Source of the DNA: Candidatus Peregrinibacteria bacterium CG2_30_44_17
GTDB lineage: Bacteria > Patescibacteriota > Gracilibacteria > UBA1369 > UBA12470
DNA length: 33,875 nt
NCBI GenBank assembly: GCA_001873565.1
Contig: MNZJ01000003.1
Coordinates: forward strand, 1-33,875
Direction: 5' to 3'
Made by a program: the position numbers and the translations under genes. Each line of letters starts with the position of its first letter. Position 1 is the first letter of the stretch. Under the pieces are notes generated by a model. It saw only the letters and a program-made list of their open reading frames with translations, was not told the DNA's origin and did not search any database. Shown piece after piece: positions 29,371-33,875 of this stretch.

Positions 29371-30687
29371 TTATCTGTTTCCTGAATCTGCCACCTGAAA
29401 TGCGTCGGATAGATTGCTGGTCAAAACCCTTCGTGTCATCTCTTTGCCTTGGGCGTCTTTGTATTGTTCATGTGGTGCTATGATGCCGTTGTTTGTGTGC
29501 GCTTCCAGGTATAGAAATTGAAATTCCACTGGGAAAGACAAGATAGCTCCGTCATCTGTTTCTATTGGCATATCAAATGTAATGTGAATTGCCGTGTACC
29601 CCCCAAATGAATAAGGGTTATCGTCATCCTGTGTCATTTCGCTTGATAATTGGTTGAACATCTCTTCCGCTTCTTCTGTATCTCCTTCAAAGATTATGGA
29701 TTCAAGCGCCTTTGCGTCGATCATCTTGTTTTTGCCTTCGCCGACATCGATATTGATTGACGGCAAAGGTGCATTACCGTGAAAGAACATCTTGTGTATG
29801 AGTCTTAATACATCAAGTGCTGTGCGTGTTATAAATCGTCCGCCTATGTGATCCGTGACTTCATTTGCTCTGTTACTGGGTTTTATCAGTAGTTTTGTAA
29901 CAGTGCTGTCTTGTGTCTTCGGACGAGTGGTGTACTCCACTAAGTTGACCGCTTCGTCTCCAGGATGTCCGGTTTGGAATATGAATCCATGTCCTTTTGT
30001 TTTAGTTTTGATATGTTTGTTTGCAAAATCATCCAGTGCTCGATTCGCGTTTGGAATCAATGACAATTTCGGATCTGTTTTGATGAAATTTATTACTGCC
30101 ATTATACGCAATAATCCGCATGCTTGAGGTACAAGTAATTTCCTGTCTTGTCCGGCCGCTACTTTGAATAAAGTGTGGACTCCATCCATTGATCTTTTTC
30201 TAAGATTCGCATGTACTGTTTGACTACTTCTCCCTACATTTCTATCGAAATAATCAATCGCTTCTTGCATGATTTGTATTATAAACTCCGCATGTTTCTC
30301 GTTTGATGGATCTCTCTTAAGGCTTCTTAAAAACTGATCTATCTCCTGATCCGTTGTGCGTCCCAGAGTTGTGGCATCTAGCATGGAAATAGTATTCGGA
30401 TCCTCTTTTGTTACGATATCGTCCGCTGCGTTCATGGCTCGATCTGCTGTTTCTTGTATTGCTTGTCTTAATGAGTCAATCTTGTCTGGATCTATCTCCA
30501 TTATATCTTGTATAGCAGGCAGTAACGCGTCGCTTAGCAGATCTCTTAATGTTTGCCTGGTCGCTGCAACATCGGTACTTCCGGTGTCTCCAAGTGCCCT
30601 TCTAAACAAAGTGCCTCTGACTGCTTTTGCGTTTTCGTTTCTCGCGAATTCCTCGAAACGTTCTTGAGTTGATGGTTTTTTGCCCAT
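29371..30687 (-). CDS. divergent RelA/SpoT-synthetase-fold protein with helical N-terminal region
   Basis: EVTDHIGGRFITRTALDVLRLI; GGYTAIHITFDMP; FPVEFQFLYLEAHTNNGIIAPHEQYK, in the order of RSH synthetase motifs. Confidence 0.6.
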   Translation of the reverse strand: MGKKPSTQERFEEFARNENAKAVRGTLFRRALGDTGSTDVAATRQTLRDLLSDALLPAIQDIMEIDPDKIDSLRQAIQETADRAMNAADDIVTKEDPNTISMLDATTLGRTTDQEIDQFLRSLKRDPSNEKHAEFIIQIMQEAIDYFDRNVGRSSQTVHANLRKRSMDGVHTLFKVAAGQDRKLLVPQACGLLRIMAVINFIKTDPKLSLIPNANRALDDFANKHIKTKTKGHGFIFQTGHPGDEAVNLVEYTTRPKTQDSTVTKLLIKPSNRANEVTDHIGGRFITRTALDVLRLIHKMFFHGNAPLPSINIDVGEGKNKMIDAKALESIIFEGDTEEAEEMFNQLSSEMTQDDDNPYSFGGYTAIHITFDMPIETDDGAILSFPVEFQFLYLEAHTNNGIIAPHEQYKDAQGKEMTRRVLTSNLSDAFQVADSGNR

Positions 30688-30779
30688 GTGTATTATGGTC
30701 GTGATTATGTATTGAAAGTTTTATTGCCGAAGAAGCATATTAAAACAGAAGATGCGAAGTGTGTCAATTCTTTGGCGTA

Positions 30780-32027
30780 CTATTTAAGTCCCATCTTCTC
30801 GACTTGTTTTGTTATGTCGGAAAGGCGCTTGTTCTCGATGATTTCGCCAGTTAGGCTCATCTCTCCTACTGCAATGCGGCTCTTTGGTATTGGAAGGCGT
30901 CTGTATGATGATATTAAGGCTTCTATGACCGCTTGGTCCGTTATGGGGTCTCTTACTCGTATACCCTCTGTTATGTTGATGTAGACGTCATAATTGCTCA
31001 GGTCTGTTTTGAAGTGTTTTTGCAGTACTGCTATTAGGAGGTTAAGACGGTTTAAGTCATATCCTGATGTTGTGCGTTTCGGGTATCCGAAATGGGTTTG
31101 GTTCACAAGTGCCTGTATTTCTACGATGATTGGGCGTGTGCCTTCGACTATTATGCTTAGGATTGATCCGACCTTGTCGTCTTTTCTGTGAGCAAGAATT
31201 TCTGCTGATGGGTTCGGGCACTCTGTGAGTCCTTTTGGTGTCATCTTGAAGATGCCGATTTCGCTTGTCGAGCCAAATCTGTTCTTATAAGTGCGTAATA
31301 TACGCAAGTCATGGTATCTGTCGCCTTCGAAGTGCAAGACTGCGTCTACGAGATGTTCGAGAGTTTTTGGTCCTGCCAGTGTGCCGTCCTTGGTGACGTG
31401 TCCTACTATTATTGTTGTTACGTTGTTCCTCTTGCAGTAACCGAGCAACTCTTCTGTGCAGTATCGCACCTGCGAGGTTGAGCCCGAAGTGCTCATAATA
31501 CCGTCTGTGCTAATGACTTGGATCGAGTCGATTATTAGGAAATCAGGTTTCTCTGCTTCTATTGTGGCAAGAATTTTCTCAAGATTGGATTCGTTGACTA
31601 TCTGTATGTTCTTTGATGTTGTGCCAAGTCGATTGGCCCTCTCTTGAAGTTGATATTCAGACTCTTCGCCTGAAATTATTAGTGTTTTCTTTTCTTGCTC
31701 TGCTACTGATTGTGCTATTTGAAGAGTTAGAGTCGATTTCCCGATTCCGGGTTCTCCTGTGAGTAAAGTGAAGCTGTCACGGAGAAATCCGTCGCCAAGT
31801 ACTCGGTCCAGTTCTTCGATGTTAGTCTTGAGGCGGTTTTCAGATGTACGTTGGAATTGGCGAATAGATGTTGTTTTTGTAGGACTTTGCTTGATACTTC
31901 CTTGTTTGCGTGTTGTTTTTTCTATGATGTGTTCTTCCAAAGTGTTCCACTCCCCACACGATGGGCATTGACCAGACCACGCTGGGCTATTGCCGTTACA
32001 ACTTGTGCATGTGTATGTTTTTTTCAT
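30780..32027 (-). CDS. radA: DNA repair protein RadA/Sms
   Basis: YTCTSCNGNSPAWSGQCPSCGEWNT; LLTGEPGIGKSTLTLQ; RTYKNRFGSTSEIG. Confidence 0.96.
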   Translation of the reverse strand: MKKTYTCTSCNGNSPAWSGQCPSCGEWNTLEEHIIEKTTRKQGSIKQSPTKTTSIRQFQRTSENRLKTNIEELDRVLGDGFLRDSFTLLTGEPGIGKSTLTLQIAQSVAEQEKKTLIISGEESEYQLQERANRLGTTSKNIQIVNESNLEKILATIEAEKPDFLIIDSIQVISTDGIMSTSGSTSQVRYCTEELLGYCKRNNVTTIIVGHVTKDGTLAGPKTLEHLVDAVLHFEGDRYHDLRILRTYKNRFGSTSEIGIFKMTPKGLTECPNPSAEILAHRKDDKVGSILSIIVEGTRPIIVEIQALVNQTHFGYPKRTTSGYDLNRLNLLIAVLQKHFKTDLSNYDVYINITEGIRVRDPITDQAVIEALISSYRRLPIPKSRIAVGEMSLTGEIIENKRLSDITKQVEKMGLK

Positions 32028-32127
32028 AATAGGCTGTAGTTAGTAAGAAGTAGAGAGTAGGGGATGGTATTTGCTTCATAGTACGTTGTGAGTTTCTTTT
32101 ACAGCAAACATTTAACCTTTTTTTAAC

Positions 32128-32156
32128 TTGCAAGGTTGGGCTTCAGGTGTTAATTT
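32128..32156 (+). promoter_or_regulatory. promoter TTGCAA-17-TAATTT of tRNA-Lys
   Basis: TTGCAA 32128-32133; TAATTT 32151-32156. Confidence 0.45.
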
Positions 32157-32173
32157 ATTTCCGCTTTTTTTGT

Positions 32174-32250
32174 GGGCCACTAGCTCAGTTGGTTAGAGCG
32201 ACGGACTCTTAATCCGCAGGTCCTGGGTTCGATTCCCAGGTGGCCCACCA
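32174..32250 (+). tRNA. tRNA-Lys (CTT), CCA encoded
   Basis: GGGCCAC...ACGGA-CTCTTAA-TCCGC...CTGGGTTCGATTCCCAG-GTGGCCC-A-CCA. Confidence 0.97.
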
Positions 32251-32429
32251 TCAAAATAAGATCCCGCCAACGGCGGGAGCGTATTTTGATTGAGTACCTA
32301 GATTCATAGAACCCAAGGGTTCGTGCTCCGAGGATAGCGAGTGTCGCAATGAAACGAAGTTTCAGTATGACCGAGCGACGCAGGGGTCTAGCCCCGCTAA
32401 GCGGGGCGTCTTCCCAGGTGGCCCACCAT
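32233..32429. repeat. 19-bp att-like direct repeat of the tRNA-Lys 3' end (32233-32251 and 32411-32429)
   Basis: TTCCCAGGTGGCCCACCAT, exact, offset 178 bp. Confidence 0.93.
32251..32289 (+). other. post-tRNA hairpin element (Lys)
   Basis: TCAAAATA-AGA-TCCCGCC-AAC-GGCGGGA-GCG-TATTTTGA. Confidence 0.85.
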
Positions 32430-32438
32430 AGGAAACAC

Positions 32439-32467
32439 TTGTTACGCGTGTTTGTCTTTGGTATAAT
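32439..32467 (+). promoter_or_regulatory. promoter TTGTTA-17-TATAAT for the lipoprotein gene
   Basis: TTGTTA 32439-32444; TATAAT 32462-32467. Confidence 0.6.
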
Positions 32468-32499
32468 CCACTCCCTATCTATCTCTAAATATCAACAGT

Positions 32500-32919
32500 A
32501 TGCCTGAACAACCTTCTTATGCCTCTTCGTTGCGGTCACTGCTCGTTTCTACAGCATTAACCTTGAGCGGATGCGTGACGAGTGGGAACTGTACTGATGA
32601 TAATGGTGGGAGTGTTAATAGTTATGAGCTTGATGATACAATGGGTGTTTGTGGTGACATTCTGTATGATCCCAAATTGGTTCCCCAAAAAGAATTACAA
32701 ACTACTCGTATGGCTGATGCTGGAATTGCAGGCGAAAGGGCTACTGCCGCTGCGAGGATGAATTTTTGTGTGGAACGTGGTGTCGGCTACCCTGTTGATT
32801 GTGAGCTTGTTTCGCTCTACGAGACATTTTTTGGTATAGGCGAAGGACAGTATTCCAGTGTCGATACTGCTACTACGGTTCCTGTGCAATGGTCTTGTAA
32901 ACCTGAAAATCCACAGTAA
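32500..32919 (+). CDS. small Cys-containing lipoprotein
   Basis: Lipobox TLSGC; four further Cys-containing segments. Confidence 0.65.
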   Translation: MPEQPSYASSLRSLLVSTALTLSGCVTSGNCTDDNGGSVNSYELDDTMGVCGDILYDPKLVPQKELQTTRMADAGIAGERATAAARMNFCVERGVGYPVDCELVSLYETFFGIGEGQYSSVDTATTVPVQWSCKPENPQ

Positions 32920-33041
32920 AAAGGCAGTAAATTCCAAAGGTTCTTTTGCTATATTGCTTCGTTATCAAAAGCCTCAAATTTGATGCCTTTCTATATGACA
33001 AAACAGTCTCTGTTGGTCATGCCTTTTTATTGTTGTTTGGC

Positions 33042-33047
33042 TATAAT
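33042..33047 (+). promoter_or_regulatory. -10 element TATAAT upstream of the tRNA-Cys/Trp pair
   Basis: TTTGGCTATAATACG. Confidence 0.5.
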
Positions 33048-33123
33048 ACGTCTTGAGTCGATAAAACTTCTTGAAACTTTGTTTGCGAGGTGATAGGTTT
33101 TCCGTTGCTTTTTGAAAAATCGA

Positions 33124-33199
33124 GGCGACGTAGCCAAGTGGTTAAGGCAGCGGTTTGCAAAACCGCCATTCGTGGGTTCGATTCCCACCGTCGCCTCCA
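33124..33199 (+). tRNA. tRNA-Cys (GCA), CCA encoded
   Basis: GGCGACG...CGGTTTGCAAAACCG...CGTCGCC-T-CCA. Confidence 0.96.
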
Positions 33200-33206
33200 A
33201 AATCTT

Positions 33207-33281
33207 AGGGGCGTAGTGTCAGTGGTAGCACGTTGGTCTCCAAAACCAAAAGGTCGGGTTCGAGCCCTGACGCCCCTGCCA
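33207..33281 (+). tRNA. tRNA-Trp (CCA), CCA encoded
   Basis: AGGGGCG...TTGGT-CTCCAAA-ACCAA...CGCCCCT-G-CCA. Confidence 0.95.
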
Positions 33282-33285
33282 AATT

Positions 33286-33360
33286 AATTTTTTTCTATTG
33301 CTTCGTTCATGGCATCGGCTCTTTGAGCCTGCTGATATTCTCTCAGCAATAGAAAAAATT
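33286..33360 (+). other. long hairpin after tRNA-Trp, with nested hairpin
   Basis: AATTTTTTTCTATTGC / GCAATAGAAAAAATT (one bulge); nested GGCTC-TTT-GAGCC. Confidence 0.75.
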
Positions 33361-33435
33361 ATATGTAGCGGAGTTGTGTTATTCGCTATCCTTGGAGCAG
33401 CGAACTTTGGTTCTTATTCCTTTCCTTGAGCAAGT

Positions 33436-33473
33436 TCAAGATGCGTCCCCGCAAATGCGGGAACTTATCTTGA
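33436..33473 (-). other. post-tRNA hairpin element (Leu)
   Basis: Minus strand TCAAGAT-AAGTT-CCCGC-ATTT-GCGGG-GACGC-ATCTTGA. Confidence 0.85.
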
Positions 33474-33560
33474 TGGTGCCCAGGGCGGGAATCGAACCCG
33501 CACTCCGTAAACGGAACAGGATTTTAAGTCCTGCGTGTCTACCAATTCCACCACCTGGGC
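33474..33560 (-). tRNA. tRNA-Leu (TAA), CCA encoded
   Basis: Minus strand GCCCAGG...GGACTTAAAATCC, variable arm, GCGGGTTCGATTCCCGC-CCTGGGC-A-CCA. Confidence 0.96.
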
Positions 33561-33699
33561 ATTTCAAATAAGTCCGATAAGAATTTTATCAGACGTTTAT
33601 TTCAACTCCAAGTGATAAGTTTTGTTTGGAGTCTCTCTCTCGTGCCTAATCGGTCAAGGTCGTTCAAATCTAAGCACAGCCTATTAATCGAAAGAATTC

Positions 33700-33807
33700 C
33701 CCGTAGCTTGCTACGGGTGTAAGATGTTCGCGTGAGCGAACACATTTACAAAAGCCATAACAAGAATATGATATTGTACCACTTGGTTTGTCCTGCTAAA
33801 TGCAGGA
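33700..33807. other. string of three short-loop hairpins
   Basis: CCCGTAGC-TT-GCTACGGG (33700-33717); TGTTCGC-GTGA-GCGAACA (33725-33742); TCCTGC-TAAAT-GCAGGA (33791-33807). Confidence 0.8.
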
Positions 33808-33875
33808 GGAAGGTTTTTACGAAAGAAGTGGAGTTAACTTTGAAGAAGGTGTGTGTGGGAATAAGTGAGAGGTTT

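Noticed and set aside
32041-32070. AGTAGGGGAT shared with the G-rich repeat near 28346
   Set aside because: Only a 10-bp match upstream of radA, without repeated G-runs; likely chance.
32695-32937. Minus-strand ORF over the small lipoprotein gene
   Set aside because: Opposite a gene with promoter and lipobox; no supporting motif.

Overview
The window is a gene-dense bacterial chromosomal segment. Compact genes, divergent ribosomal-protein and virB4-type genes and SD-poor leaders suggest a CPR/Patescibacteria-like genome using the standard code (TAA, TAG and TGA all end intact genes). It carries tgt (partial, absent from the ORF track), aroC, rpmE, a thrombospondin-type-3 repeat surface protein, gyrA, a GGDEF protein, a VirB4-like ATPase, a SprT/YgjP-like metalloprotein, an SLH-PDZ-S41 peptidase, a large uncharacterised membrane-anchored protein, gyrB, a lipoprotein, rpsU, prmC, prfA, a PH-like protein, a short nadB, a U32 peptidase, a shikimate operon (DAHP synthase-aroB-aroA-MFS-aroK), tatD, a divergent RelA/SpoT-fold protein, radA and four tRNA genes (Lys-CTT, Cys-GCA, Trp-CCA, Leu-TAA). 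The most exciting signal is in the 318-bp gap upstream of the shikimate operon. A consensus-like promoter drives an unannotated 20-codon leader peptide, MQKVSQNLPFVWAYFYFTNF*, with 7 aromatic residues covering Phe, Trp and Tyr. Its stop codon lies inside one arm of a 12-bp antiterminator that competes with a hairpin plus U7 terminator. This reads as a ribosome-mediated attenuator sensing all three aromatic amino acids. Other notable signals are: rpsU as the only gene with a strong Shine-Dalgarno sequence; homologous hairpins with a compensatory base-pair change directly after tRNA-Lys and tRNA-Leu; an att-like duplication of the tRNA-Lys 3' end around a 178-bp hairpin array; a promoter nested in a terminator; and a 115-bp inverted/direct-repeat element after prfA. 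All calls are from reading by eye; no searches or folding were run.
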